This document shows positions 1-8,686 of a DNA stretch of 64,000 bases, one piece after another; positions within the stretch are counted from its first letter, which is position 1; each line of letters starts with the position of its first letter. Origin of the DNA: Alcanivorax sp. (GTDB lineage: Bacteria > Pseudomonadota > Gammaproteobacteria > Pseudomonadales > Alcanivoracaceae); assembly GCF_002726155.1 (NCBI RefSeq), contig NZ_PBSH01000039.1, positions 62,001 to 126,000 of the forward strand, written 5' to 3'. Both the position numbers and the translations under genes were made by a program. The notes beneath the pieces were generated by a model, which saw nothing but the letters and a program-made list of their open reading frames with translations, searched no databases and was not told the DNA's origin.

Positions 1-402
1 ATTATCAATATTGGTTCCATGGCGGGCTGGATGCCGGTGCTTGGGCGCGCCGGTTACTGCAGTGCGAAAAGTGCCTTGAGCCAGTTTTTTGAAGTATTGC
101 GGGGCGAAGTGGCCCGCGATGGCGTGCATATTCTGATGGCGTACCCCAGTTTTCTGGATACCCCCATTGAAACCAACGCCCTGGGGCATGATGGACGCCC
201 GGCCAGCCATAAACGCTCCATGGTGGGCGATATGCGCAGCCCGGAATGGATGGCTGAATTGGTGTTCGAAGCCTACGCAAAGAAAAAGAAACGTTTATTC
301 CCGGATCGCTTCACCTGGTTTGCCAGCTTGCTCTGGCGACTGTTGCCGGATCTGTATCAACGCATGATGCAGCGTAAATTTGCCAGCGAACTGAACCAGT
401 AG
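1..402 (+). CDS. Short-chain dehydrogenase/reductase, C-terminal part (cut by window edge)
   Basis: The reading frame is open from base 1, so the N-terminal Rossmann nucleotide-binding half lies outside the window. The visible 133 residues begin with the strand ending in IGS, followed by the catalytic YxxxK motif (YCSAK), as in classical SDR oxidoreductases. A P-S-F-L-D-T-P segment matches the usual post-catalytic P-G loop. The C-terminus carries a basic stretch (AKKKKRLFP) and a hydrophobic helix, a tail common in SDRs that act on lipids at the membrane. The substrate cannot be told. The next gene starts 8 bp after the stop, so the two are probably cotranscribed. Confidence 0.85.
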   Translation: MINIGSMAGWMPVLGRAGYCSAKSALSQFFEVLRGEVARDGVHILMAYPSFLDTPIETNALGHDGRPASHKRSMVGDMRSPEWMAELVFEAYAKKKKRLFPDRFTWFASLLWRLLPDLYQRMMQRKFASELNQ

Positions 403-410
403 GAGTCCCC

Positions 411-1154
411 GTGACGGACCTGATGACCTTGCCCTGGCTGTTGCTGGCGCTGTTCATATTTTTTGCCTTTACCACCGAAGCCATGACCGGCTTTGGCAGT
501 ATCGTGATCGCCCTTTCTCTGGGCGCCTTGCTGTTACCGATCCCGGAAATCCTGCCGGTATTGGTGCCGCTTAATATTGTCATGAGTGCCACCTTGAGCT
601 GGCGTCACCGCCAGCATATTCATTGGCCGACGCTGTGGCGGCTCATCCTGCCATTGATGGTGCTGGGGACGCTGACCGGTTATGGCTTGCGTCCGTGGAT
701 GGGCGATCAGCTGCTGAAAAACGGGTTCGGGCTGCTGGTGGTGTGGTTCAGTAGCCGTGAGCTGTGGCGTATGTGGAAGGGCATCAAGGTAGCGCCCCAT
801 GGAGCCTGGTGGTCGCGCTGCTGGATGTTTCTGGCAGGGATCACCCATGGCCTGTTTGCCTCCGGTGGGCCGTTGCTGGTGTATGCCTTGAGTGGCCTGT
901 CGCTGGAAAAAAAAGCGTTTCGTGCCACTCTGATTCTGGTCTGGCTGTCGCTGAACAGCTTGCTGACGCTGGTGTTCCTGCTGGATGGAACCTTGTTGCC
1001 GGCGGCACCGCGCATCGGCTTGCTGGTGCCGGTGGTTATCGCGGCGATACTGCTGGGTGAGTGGCTGCATCACCGGGTGAATGAAGAGCGTTTTCGTCAG
1101 GCCGTGTTTATGGTGCTTTGGTGTACCGGGCTGATTTTGGCCTGGCCGGGGTGA
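411..1154 (+). CDS. TauE/SafE-family membrane transporter
   Basis: A 247-residue, almost wholly hydrophobic protein with about seven to eight membrane segments. It has the TauE/SafE hallmarks: an N-terminal TGFGSIVIALSLG segment and a second-half repeat with HGLFASGGPLLVYAL, reflecting the internal duplication of this family. Members export sulfite, sulfoacetate or related organic anions across the inner membrane; the substrate here is not identifiable. The start is GTG at 411, preceded by GGAG overlapping the stop of the SDR gene, which implies translational coupling. The family is clear, the specificity is not. Confidence 0.85.
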   Translation: MTDLMTLPWLLLALFIFFAFTTEAMTGFGSIVIALSLGALLLPIPEILPVLVPLNIVMSATLSWRHRQHIHWPTLWRLILPLMVLGTLTGYGLRPWMGDQLLKNGFGLLVVWFSSRELWRMWKGIKVAPHGAWWSRCWMFLAGITHGLFASGGPLLVYALSGLSLEKKAFRATLILVWLSLNSLLTLVFLLDGTLLPAAPRIGLLVPVVIAAILLGEWLHHRVNEERFRQAVFMVLWCTGLILAWPG

Positions 1155-1161
1155 ATGAAGA

Positions 1162-1314
1162 GTTGAAAGTTCAAAGTTTAAAAGCGCGGGGCGGTGGCTC
1201 TTATTTGCGAAGGCGGTGCCCGCGTTCACTCTTAGGGTAAAGCGCGGAGAAAAATATTATCCGGTTAGTGCGGAGCCATCTTCGCGTTTCAACTTTGAAC
1301 TTTACACTTTCAAC
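1162..1314. repeat. Palindromic element built of 7-bp iterations
   Basis: The left arm is three consecutive heptamers, GTTGAAA, GTTCAAA and GTTTAAA (1162-1182). The right arm (1287-1314) is four heptamers, TTTCAAC, TTTGAAC, TTTACAC and TTTCAAC, which read on the other strand as the same motif. The arms are separated by about 100 bp. The 235-bp gap between the TauE-like and GNAT genes contains little else. It belongs to the same family as the elements near 29.3, 35.8, 38.5, 47.4, 49.8 and 56.9 kb. Confidence 0.75.
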
Positions 1315-1389
1315 TCACCTCCTCATCGCCACCAAGCTCCTGCCATGGTATTCATGTGATTCCTTGTTCGCAGGCATTCAGGAGGCGCC

Positions 1390-1980
1390 ATGTCCACAGT
1401 GGAAATTCGTCCGGTTACCGGTATTGCCGTCGAACCCTGGCTGGATGCGTTGGCGGAATTACGCATTGCGGTGTTTCGGGACTTTCCCTATCTCTATGAC
1501 GGGAATCTGGACTACGAACGGCGTTATCTGGACCGCTATGCCCAGTCGGATCGCAGCGTGTTTGTGTTGGCGTTGGAGTACAACCGGCTGGTGGGGGCGG
1601 CAACAGCCCTGCCATTACGTGAAGCGGACGAGGAGTTTCAGGCGCCTTTCCGGCAGCTGGGCGCGGAGCTGGATTCGGTGTTCTATTTTGGTGAGTCGGT
1701 GCTGCTCAAGCCCTACCGGGGCGAGGGCGTCGGCCACCGGTTTTTTGATCTGCGCGAGCAATACGCGGCGGATTTCGGATTTCGGCATACCGCCTTTTGT
1801 GCGGTAGCGCGGGAGCCTGGTCATCCTGCGTGCCCGGCGGATTACCAGCCGCTGGATGGCTTCTGGCGCAGTCGGGACTACTTTCCGCAGAATCAGCTCG
1901 TGGCTCATTTTGACTGGACCGATGTGGGTGACAGTGCCCCCAGCCGCAAAGCAATGCAGTTCTGGCTGCACTCGTTGTAG
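1390..1980 (+). CDS. GNAT-family N-acetyltransferase
   Basis: A 196-residue protein with the GNAT acetyl-CoA pyrophosphate-binding signature R/Q-x-x-G-x-G, seen as PYRGEGVGHRFFD around residues 108-120, after a beta strand ending in ESVLLKP. It would transfer an acetyl group from acetyl-CoA to an amine or other acceptor, probably in the cytoplasm. The start ATG follows CAGGAGGCGCC, an excellent ribosome site. It stands alone between a repeat element and a tiny ORF, so context gives no substrate. The C-terminus (W-x-S-R-D-Y and PSRKAMQFW) is typical of uncharacterised GNATs annotated only by fold. Confidence 0.85.
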   Translation: MSTVEIRPVTGIAVEPWLDALAELRIAVFRDFPYLYDGNLDYERRYLDRYAQSDRSVFVLALEYNRLVGAATALPLREADEEFQAPFRQLGAELDSVFYFGESVLLKPYRGEGVGHRFFDLREQYAADFGFRHTAFCAVAREPGHPACPADYQPLDGFWRSRDYFPQNQLVAHFDWTDVGDSAPSRKAMQFWLHSL

Positions 1981-2079
1981 GCAGAGGCGACGCGTTGTTG
2001 CATATACCCCATTTGGGCGATTTGATATTGTTTTGATATCCCTATACTCCCTGTTTATTTGGGGGATTGGGGAACTCAT

Positions 2080-2193
2080 ATGCACCGTTACTATCGTTGG
2101 ACGCTCTGGCGTGAACGCGCTATCCGCAATGGCATCATCATCTTGCCGTTGGCGCTATTTGCATTGGGTGTCGCCGTGCTGGTCGCTGGCTGA
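2080..2193 (+). CDS. Tiny single-span membrane peptide (37 residues)
   Basis: An ATG preceded by GGGGAACTCAT (purine-rich, good spacing) opens a 37-codon frame. The product has a basic N-terminal segment (MHRYYRWTLWRERAIRNG) and one hydrophobic helix ending in VAVLVAG. By the positive-inside rule the N-terminus should face the cytoplasm. It resembles the 40-residue ORF at 8477-8599: both run exactly 35 residues from an R-Y pair to a terminal V-L-V-A-G. No known family is recognised. The resemblance and the ribosome site are the only support, so this is a candidate gene. Confidence 0.5.
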   Translation: MHRYYRWTLWRERAIRNGIIILPLALFALGVAVLVAG

Positions 2194-2291
2194 GCTGACC
2201 GTCGTGGCTCGTTGAGGAAGGGGCGCGGCAGAAAAAGAGTAGCGCCGGCAAAAACTGAAACCGCCCACGCTGCTTTACTCGGCTCGCCCCT

Positions 2292-3443
2292 TCAGCCACT
2301 CAACTGAGTCGTTGATTGTTTTTTGATGGGCGTAGATTCGTCCAACCAACGCTGTACCCGGGCGTAAGTGCGGGTTTCCTCGATCATGGTCATGTGGCCC
2401 ATCTGGTAAAACAGTTCCCGGGTCAGGTGGTCCGCTTGCGGATAAAGCTGCTCCGCCAGAGCACTGTTCACCGTTACCAGCCAGTCGCCACGGGGCTGGG
2501 CATGGCCGGGTTCACTGACGCTGCCGGCGATGAATAGCTGCTGTACCTGTGGGTCCAGTGGCACCTTGCTGGTGGGGCGGGGGTCGTCCAGCGGGCGGTC
2601 CCGCCACTGGTCTTCCAGTACATAGCCAAAACGCAGGTCGCGAATGCCATCGGAACGCAGGTTGCCCAGCCGCATCAGCGGGCGTGAGTAGGGCGTGCGA
2701 CCCAGTAATCGGTTGGCTTCGTTGCCGAATCGTTCCAGCAGAGCGCCCTGATGGGGGGAGCCCAGGCACACCAGGTGGCTGATTTTGTCCACCCAGCTGT
2801 CACCGCGCTGGCGTCCTTGATGCAAGGCGCTGCGCGCCACCAGCCCGCCCATGGAATGACCAACCAGAATGACGCGTTCCGGCAAGGCGGTATGGGCCAG
2901 CAACCCGGCGAGCTTGCGGCCATTATCGGAAATGTGCAGGCCGGTGTTGTAGCGCAGATAGCGGATGTCTGCGCTGAGATGCTGGCGGACCCACTGGCTG
3001 AAGCCGTCGGCAGCGGGGTTGTTCCAGCAGGCGTCGTTCATGCACAGCCCGTGCAGGAAAATCACCAGGGTGTCAGCACCCGCCGACGGTGGCGCTTTTG
3101 GCAGTAGCGTCATGGGCAAGGCATAACGATTGTTCTGCTCGACCAACAGCTGGCCGAAAATACCGTTGATGATGCTTTGCAGGTCCAGGCTATCGCGCAA
3201 CTCCTGGTGCGGGTCGGCGAGCAAGTCAGCCATGCCGGCCAGATTGCCCGCCTGGCGAAAGCCGTAGCGGATCAGGTTGTAGACCATGGGGGCAGGAGTG
3301 TAATCGTGTCCGCGCAGGCTAAACGGGTTGGCGATGGTGCCGTGAATATCCTGAACCACCTGCGTAATTTCATTGCCGAAACGGGTGACCAGTTGCGCCA
3401 GTCCCCCGACATTCCTTCCCGCATTGCGGCCGAGTTGTTTCAT
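2292..3443 (-). CDS. Alpha/beta-hydrolase, lipase/esterase-like (PGAP1-type)
   Basis: A 383-residue cytoplasmic-looking protein with an N-terminal helical region of about 120 residues, then an alpha/beta-hydrolase core. HGLCMND near residue 131 supplies the oxyanion-hole region, GHSMGG places the nucleophile serine at about residue 197, and a C-terminal GHMTM holds the probable catalytic histidine. The layout resembles PGAP1-like lipases or esterases. No signal peptide is seen. The start has AAGGAG about 6 bp upstream. The substrate is unknown; a lipid or wax ester would fit the presumed lifestyle but this is inference. Confidence 0.82.
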   Translation of the reverse strand: MKQLGRNAGRNVGGLAQLVTRFGNEITQVVQDIHGTIANPFSLRGHDYTPAPMVYNLIRYGFRQAGNLAGMADLLADPHQELRDSLDLQSIINGIFGQLLVEQNNRYALPMTLLPKAPPSAGADTLVIFLHGLCMNDACWNNPAADGFSQWVRQHLSADIRYLRYNTGLHISDNGRKLAGLLAHTALPERVILVGHSMGGLVARSALHQGRQRGDSWVDKISHLVCLGSPHQGALLERFGNEANRLLGRTPYSRPLMRLGNLRSDGIRDLRFGYVLEDQWRDRPLDDPRPTSKVPLDPQVQQLFIAGSVSEPGHAQPRGDWLVTVNSALAEQLYPQADHLTRELFYQMGHMTMIEETRTYARVQRWLDESTPIKKQSTTQLSG

Positions 3444-3637
3444 GTTTTCTCCTTGTTATGGGGGCATCTTACCCGGCTGAGGGCGCTGAGAAAGGAAAAA
3501 ACGTTATGCCAATCGGCGCGTGCCCATCTGTAACTCTTCGTAAAATGGCCGCTAAATGTGCGAATCCGCTTGGCTAAGTGCCAGGAACATGCTTAGAGTG
3601 CTCACTGTCCGAATCAGTTAATTCAAGGAGTGATTCT

Positions 3638-3874
3638 ATGCGTACTTTCGGTAAAGCGGCATTGGCCGCCATTTTCGCCTCTTCTGCCCTGCTGGCAGCC
3701 TGTGATGCCAACGACGGTCCGGTTGAGGACGCTGGCGAGAAGGTAGACAAGGCAGTAGAAAGCATCACCCCGGATAGCAAAGGGCCGATGGAAGAAATGG
3801 GCGAAGATATGGATAACGCCTATGACAATGCCAAAGACTCTGCCGAAGACATGAAAGACGCTGCCGAGCAGTAA
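3638..3874 (+). CDS. Small acidic lipoprotein (78 residues)
   Basis: A lipobox (LLAAC) ends a 22-residue signal peptide, so the mature protein should be a diacylated, membrane-anchored lipoprotein with cysteine at its N-terminus. The mature part is short, charged and helical, with repeated D/E-A/N-A-x-D-x units (DNAYDNAKDSAEDMKDAAEQ). This amphipathic pattern recalls small stress or envelope lipoproteins but no named family is recognised. ATG 3638 is chosen over the upstream in-frame ATG 3578 because AAGGAG lies 8 bp before it and it yields the signal peptide. It is monocistronic, with a terminator after it. Confidence 0.82.
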   Translation: MRTFGKAALAAIFASSALLAACDANDGPVEDAGEKVDKAVESITPDSKGPMEEMGEDMDNAYDNAKDSAEDMKDAAEQ

Positions 3875-3924
3875 GCCTTTTATGCAGTGAGCTCACCGCC
3901 CCCAAGGCGGGTGATGCGATAATC

Positions 3925-3954
3925 AAAACCCCGGCCCTGTGGCCGGGGTTTTGT
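3925..3954 (+). terminator. Rho-independent terminator
   Basis: A perfect 12-bp stem, AAAACCCCGGCC / GGCCGGGGTTTT, with loop CTGT. It is followed by TGTCGTTT. It ends the lipoprotein gene. The same hairpin, with one base change and the same TGTCGTTT tail, recurs at 8634. Confidence 0.9.
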
Positions 3955-4076
3955 CGTTTAAGAGGGGGCAGTCTTTTCGGGAGGCTGAGCGGCGGGCAAA
4001 TACCTGCTTACAGGGATGGGCGCGCTGAGGAATAGTCGCCATACTTCACGATGACTTAATTCCTCATGAGCCAAGC

Positions 4077-4754
4077 ATGGATACGTCCGCCCGCTTTTCG
4101 ACTGAATCAACGCTGCCCGCGCCGGTGTTGATTGTGGAGGATGATCCTCTGATCCAGAACCGTCTGGAGCGCGTTCTTGTGCAACTGGGCTATCACAGCG
4201 AGATGCTGTGTTGTGCCGCCTCCCTGGCCCAGGCCCGGCAATGGCTGGAGGAGCAGCCGGTGGCGTTGGCTCTGGTGGACCTGGGGTTGCCTGACGGGAA
4301 TGGGACGGCGTTGATTGCAGAGTTACGCGCTGCCGACCCGGCCATGGGTATCCTGGTGATTTCTGCCTGGAGCACCGAGGATGCCATCATGGCGGCCCTG
4401 CGCGCCGGCGCTACGGGGTACGTGCTCAAGGAGCGCGATGATTTGGAAGTCTCGCTGTCCATACGCAGTGTGCTGCGCGGCGGGGCGCCTATTGATCCAT
4501 TCATTGCCCGCCGGGTGATTGGCGAGTTGTACCAGGCGCCTTCGGCATCAGGTGAGCCGCCCTTGAGCGCCCGCGAAAGCGAAGTGCTGACGCTGGTGGC
4601 CGAGGGGCTGTCCAATCGGGAAATTGCCGAACGGCTGTTCATTTCCCGGTATACAGTGGAATCCCACGTTAAACATATCTATCGCAAACTGGCGGTGTCG
4701 TCGCGTATTCGTGCGATCAGCGAAGCCCGTTCCCGGGGGTTGCTCGACGGATGA
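4077..4754 (+). CDS. NarL/FixJ-type response regulator
   Basis: A 225-residue two-domain regulator. The receiver domain (about residues 15-130) has the acidic pair E-D-D near 21-23, the phospho-acceptor Asp at about residue 68 (LVDLGLPDGNG) and the switch lysine in YVLKERD. A LuxR-type helix-turn-helix follows (about 158-222: LSARESEVLTLVAEGLSNREIAERL and following, with VESHVKHIYRKL). The stop overlaps the start of the downstream kinase by ATGA, so the two are coupled and should be cognate partners. Target genes are not evident; the DGT-repeat lipoprotein just downstream is a possibility. Confidence 0.93.
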   Translation: MDTSARFSTESTLPAPVLIVEDDPLIQNRLERVLVQLGYHSEMLCCAASLAQARQWLEEQPVALALVDLGLPDGNGTALIAELRAADPAMGILVISAWSTEDAIMAALRAGATGYVLKERDDLEVSLSIRSVLRGGAPIDPFIARRVIGELYQAPSASGEPPLSARESEVLTLVAEGLSNREIAERLFISRYTVESHVKHIYRKLAVSSRIRAISEARSRGLLDG

Positions 4755-6616
4755 AATCTTTCCTGCCGATATGGCTGATGCTCTGGCTGTGTGTGGCTTC
4801 GGCGGGAGGTCATGCGCAACTGCGGCATGATGTGTTGGATTGTGAGCCTCAAATTGTGTCGGTGATGGCGGCAAAAAGTGAGGACGCCACGCGCCCGGTG
4901 GCGGGCTGGCAAGCGGTTACCCTGCCGGATAACTGGAGCCAGCGCTGGCCTGGTTACGATGGCACCGTCTGGTACCGGATTGATTGGCAGCCTGGCTGTG
5001 TTGATGCGGACAACGGGGATTCACCGGTGGGGCTGGTGATTGAATCGATCATTATGGCCGGTGCGGTCTATAGCGAGGGCTCCCTGCTCTGGCGTGATCG
5101 TCATCTGCAGGAGCCGTTATCGCGCTCCTGGAATTCGCCTCGCTATTGGTTGTTGCCGGCATCGCATTTGCGCGAAGGGCGCGTGCTATGGGTGCGTGTG
5201 GCTGGCGTTGCTGCACAAACGCCGGGGTTGGGGCGGGTCAGGCTGGGTTCGCCAGAGGCGATGTTGGCGGTGATGGAGCAGACACACTGGCGCACACGGA
5301 CTCTGCCCTTTATCAATCTGGTTGTGTCTGCGGTTTTGGGGTTCCTGGCGCTGTTTATCTGGTTGGCGTTTCGCTCACAGCAGGTGTTTGGCTGGTATGC
5401 GGTGACGGCGTTTTGCTGGGTGTTGTTTGGTGTGAATACCCTGGCCACACAAGCCTGGCCTTTTTCGGATACCCGGATGGTGGCGCAGGCCAACACCCTG
5501 GCGTACCTCTTTTTTATTGCCAGTTTCTGTGTGTTCAGTTGGCGGTTGCTTGAGCTTCGTTGCGCAGTATGGCGAGAGCTCCCTTTATTGGCGCTGGTCA
5601 CGGGCCTTGCTGGCGTAATCGTGTTGTTGCCGGGTTGGGAGGGGCTGCAATGGGCGGGGCATCTGAGTTCACTGGTCTTCTTGCTGAATGGGTTCTGCAT
5701 CACTGGCTGGGCGTTACGCCGACGGGAAGCTGGACCGTTAGTGGTGGCCGGTTTCTATCTGTTGTTGATTGCTATCGGGGTGCGCGATGTCCTGATACTG
5801 ACCGGGTTGCTCTCAAGCGATTTTTATCTTTCCCAATACAGCTGCCTGTTGTTCATGGTAATGGCCGCTGTGTTTCTGGGGTTGCGTGTTGCGGGAGATG
5901 CTCGTCGTATTGAGCGTTTTAATCAGGAGCTCAGTGTGGCAATCGAGAAAGCCTGTGACGACCTTAGTGCCACAATGAGTAAAGAGCACCGTTTGGCGCT
6001 GGATAACACCCGCCTGCAGGAACGTTTGCAGCTTGCCCATGACCTGCATGATGGCCTGGGCGGGCAGCTGGTGCGTTCTATCATGGTGGTTGAACAGAGT
6101 GACAATGACTTGGACAAGAGTCGTTACCTGTCCATGCTCAAACTGCTGCGCGATGATCTACGTCAACTGGTCGATAGTGGCGCCAGTGCCAGTGCGGCGC
6201 CCCCGCAGACGCCGGTTGAATGGCTGGCGCCGTTACGTTACCGGTTTGCCAACCTGTTTGATGCGCTGGAGATGTCGCTGGTCTGGAATGTGCCGGATGC
6301 CTGGCGCGCGCAACCGACAGCGGTTCAGTGCCTGCTGCTGGCCAGGCTGGTTGAAGAGGCGCTCACCAATATCGTCAAGCACAGCCAGGCACGGTGTGCC
6401 CGGGTGACGTTGCAATTGCCGGATGACGCGCTGCTTTTGTTGCGTGTGGAAGATGATGGCGTGGGCTTCGATGTGGCGGCCGTGCAAGGCGGCGGCCTGG
6501 GCATCGGGCTGGAAAGTATGCGCGCCCGAACAGAGCGACATGGAGGCGCGTTGACGCTGTGCTCCCAGCCTGGGGCCACTGTCCTCGAGGTGCGGCTTCC
6601 GCTGGGCCAGTCATAA
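4751..6616 (+). CDS. Membrane sensor histidine kinase with 7TM (DISM-like) sensor
   Basis: A 621-residue kinase. An N-terminal signal segment leads into a periplasmic domain of about 150 residues with a jelly-roll-like W-Y-R-I-D-W pattern, resembling 7TMR-DISM extracellular domains. About seven membrane helices follow (about residues 185-385), then a coiled linker. The HisKA_3 box is LAHDLHDGLGG with the likely phospho-His at residue 433, and the HATPase has the N-box EEALTNIVKHS and G-box DDGVGFD. It would phosphorylate the preceding regulator. DISM sensors are thought to bind carbohydrate or small ligands; the ligand here is unknown. Confidence 0.9.
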   Translation: MKSFLPIWLMLWLCVASAGGHAQLRHDVLDCEPQIVSVMAAKSEDATRPVAGWQAVTLPDNWSQRWPGYDGTVWYRIDWQPGCVDADNGDSPVGLVIESIIMAGAVYSEGSLLWRDRHLQEPLSRSWNSPRYWLLPASHLREGRVLWVRVAGVAAQTPGLGRVRLGSPEAMLAVMEQTHWRTRTLPFINLVVSAVLGFLALFIWLAFRSQQVFGWYAVTAFCWVLFGVNTLATQAWPFSDTRMVAQANTLAYLFFIASFCVFSWRLLELRCAVWRELPLLALVTGLAGVIVLLPGWEGLQWAGHLSSLVFLLNGFCITGWALRRREAGPLVVAGFYLLLIAIGVRDVLILTGLLSSDFYLSQYSCLLFMVMAAVFLGLRVAGDARRIERFNQELSVAIEKACDDLSATMSKEHRLALDNTRLQERLQLAHDLHDGLGGQLVRSIMVVEQSDNDLDKSRYLSMLKLLRDDLRQLVDSGASASAAPPQTPVEWLAPLRYRFANLFDALEMSLVWNVPDAWRAQPTAVQCLLLARLVEEALTNIVKHSQARCARVTLQLPDDALLLLRVEDDGVGFDVAAVQGGGLGIGLESMRARTERHGGALTLCSQPGATVLEVRLPLGQS

Positions 6617-6750
6617 CAGGTCAATAGCGTACCATCGAGGGCAGAATCAGGAAAAATCCCCAAGTTCAGTGATATCCATCACAGAACAGACCCCGTTCAA
6701 TTCAGGCCTTGCGACGTATTTATTCCTTCAGGCTGTAACGGGGTACATCA

Positions 6751-8487
6751 ATGAAAGCACAAAATCGAATGACAGGGGGTTGGCGAGTGGCCGGGCTGAT
6801 GGGGGCAGCGGTGACGTTGTTGCTGGCCGGCTGTGGTGGCGGTGGCGGTGGATCGGAGACTGTTGTGGAGGCGCCCCCTTCCAGTTATACCGTGGCCGGT
6901 ACGCTGACTGGTCTGATGCCGGGTACGGAACTGGTTGCCAGAGATGTCACGCCGGGCAGCAGCCTGCCATCACTCACGCTGACTGAAAATGGCCGTTTCC
7001 AGTTTGATGGTTTGCTTTACCCCAATGAGTCTTACGACATTGAGTTGCTGGCCAGCAACCCTGCTGTAAGCGATGGCGAAAACCGGGGTCAAAGTCCGGT
7101 TATGCAGCGCTGCGTGCTGCAAGGTATGAGTGCGGAAGGTGTTGCCGAGGGAGACGCTGACGCCCTCGGGAATTTGCAGATTCACTGTTCCGGCCTGTTT
7201 TTTCTGTTCGATAACCAGGGCCTCCCTGTCGTGAGTGACGGTAACCCGGAGGGAACCCGTTCGTTGAATGTGAACGAGGAGCTTTTTTCCGGGTTTTTTC
7301 TGAGTGAGGGCGGCGTATTGTTCGTGACGACGGGGAATAATGAGAGGCATCTCTGGTTCAGTGACGGCACCCCGTCTGGCACTCAGAGAGTAGCAGGCAA
7401 GAATGGGGAACTTCTGGATCAGCTGGGCTGGTCTTGGCGGACGGTAGGCAATCGCTTTTACTTTACCAATAACGGCCTGTTGTGGGTGGCGCAAGGTGGG
7501 AGTGCAATGAAAGTGGAAGGGCCAGAACCGGGAGGAGTAGTTGCCTCGGGGCTTGGTGGTATGGCCTCCGCTGGTGATTGGTTGTATGTGATCTCAGAAA
7601 ATCAGGTGCTGGCTATTAATGAGGGCGGGCAGCCTCTCGTTTTGCTTGGCCCAGATGAACAGCCGTTCAATGCTTCATCTTGTGGTATGGAGGGTACGGG
7701 CGATCAACTTTATTTAACGTGCCATCAAGGCAGTATGGAAGGTAGCTGGCGGCTGGATGCGGGAGAGTCGACAGTTCGGAAAATCTCCTCGAACTCCTCA
7801 TTTAATAACTTCCACGCTGTGGGAGCGCTGACGTTTTTTAGTGGCTATTTGCCTGCCTATGGGAGGGACCTTTGGGTAACTGATGGCACTGAATCCGGGA
7901 CGTTTTTATTTTCTACCCCGAATCCGGACCCTGCGGGCAGTAACCCAACTAATTTCCGGGTAAAGGGCAATGCGCTCTTCGTTCGGGCAACAGATGGTGT
8001 CGCGAATAAAATCTGGAAATTCTCAGTGGTGGGGAAGACGGTTTCTTTATCCGGTCCCGTTGGCAGTGGGGTGGAATCGCTGGCTCTTCATGGTGACAGC
8101 GTGTTTTTTTCCGCACCGGTGAGTCCGGGCAAACCACAGGTGTGGGCCAGTGATGGTACGCCTGGCGGCACCTACGTAGTGAAGACGATTAACCCGGATG
8201 GGGCCGCCTGGCCGTATGCGCTGGAGTCTGTGGGGGATTGGCTCTTTTTCTCGGCAAAACAGGATGACAATGGCTATGCCGCCTGGCGTACCGATGGCAC
8301 CGAGGCGGGCACTGTGATGCTGTCTCCCGAGCTGTGTGAAGATGGGGCTGAGGTGTGGGCCAAAGTCGGCGACACTGTGTATTACGTCATGTTCAATGAT
8401 GAGGACCACAGCCTCTGGAAAACCGATGGTACTGCGCAGCACACCACCAAGATTGCTGAGTGGAAAGGGGCGGCGGATGAAATTTAA
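6751..8487 (+). CDS. Lipoprotein with ELWxxDGT-type repeats
   Basis: A 578-residue secreted lipoprotein. The signal peptide ends at LLLAGC, and the mature protein starts with a glycine run. About residues 45-115 resemble a carboxypeptidase-regulatory-like beta domain. The rest is a series of blades containing W-x-S/T-D-G-T-x-x-G-T (for example LWFSDGTPSGT, LWVTDGTESGT, VWASDGTPGGT, AWRTDGTEAGT), the ELWxxDGT repeat pattern expected to form a beta-propeller. Proteins of this type are cell-surface or secreted and of unclear role. It follows the kinase gene after 134 bp without an obvious terminator. Confidence 0.82.
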   Translation: MKAQNRMTGGWRVAGLMGAAVTLLLAGCGGGGGGSETVVEAPPSSYTVAGTLTGLMPGTELVARDVTPGSSLPSLTLTENGRFQFDGLLYPNESYDIELLASNPAVSDGENRGQSPVMQRCVLQGMSAEGVAEGDADALGNLQIHCSGLFFLFDNQGLPVVSDGNPEGTRSLNVNEELFSGFFLSEGGVLFVTTGNNERHLWFSDGTPSGTQRVAGKNGELLDQLGWSWRTVGNRFYFTNNGLLWVAQGGSAMKVEGPEPGGVVASGLGGMASAGDWLYVISENQVLAINEGGQPLVLLGPDEQPFNASSCGMEGTGDQLYLTCHQGSMEGSWRLDAGESTVRKISSNSSFNNFHAVGALTFFSGYLPAYGRDLWVTDGTESGTFLFSTPNPDPAGSNPTNFRVKGNALFVRATDGVANKIWKFSVVGKTVSLSGPVGSGVESLALHGDSVFFSAPVSPGKPQVWASDGTPGGTYVVKTINPDGAAWPYALESVGDWLFFSAKQDDNGYAAWRTDGTEAGTVMLSPELCEDGAEVWAKVGDTVYYVMFNDEDHSLWKTDGTAQHTTKIAEWKGAADEI

Positions 8488-8599
8488 GGAGAGATACAAT
8501 CTTGTTTATATCGACTGGCCGGTGGTTGGCCGGCGGATGCTGCTGGTAACGATGTTGAGTGGCATGGCGTGCTTGCTGGCGGTATTGGTTGCCGGCTAG
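8477..8599 (+). CDS. Tiny single-span membrane peptide (40 residues)
   Basis: An ATG inside the last codons of the DGT-repeat gene (11-bp overlap, other frame), with AAAGGGG upstream, opens a 40-residue frame ending shortly before a strong terminator. The peptide has a charged N-terminus (MKFKERYN), a middle R-R pair and one hydrophobic helix ending in LLAVLVAG. It resembles the 37-residue ORF at 2080-2193 in length, topology and C-terminus. Overlap with the upstream gene suggests translational coupling. No known family is recognised and this is a candidate gene only. Confidence 0.5.
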   Translation: MKFKERYNLVYIDWPVVGRRMLLVTMLSGMACLLAVLVAG

Positions 8600-8633
8600 C
8601 GCAGCAAGTAACGGCTTTTGGTAAGTGACAAGC

Positions 8634-8661
8634 AAAACCCCGGCCCTGTGGTCGGGGTTTT
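8634..8661 (+). terminator. Rho-independent terminator, copy of the one at 3925
   Basis: Stem AAAACCCCGGCC / GGTCGGGGTTTT with loop CTGT, followed by TGTCGTTTT. It closes the DGT-repeat lipoprotein/tiny peptide unit and faces the convergent nuclease gene. Confidence 0.88.
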
Positions 8662-8686
8662 GTCGTTTTGGGTTTGCAAAAGCTTG

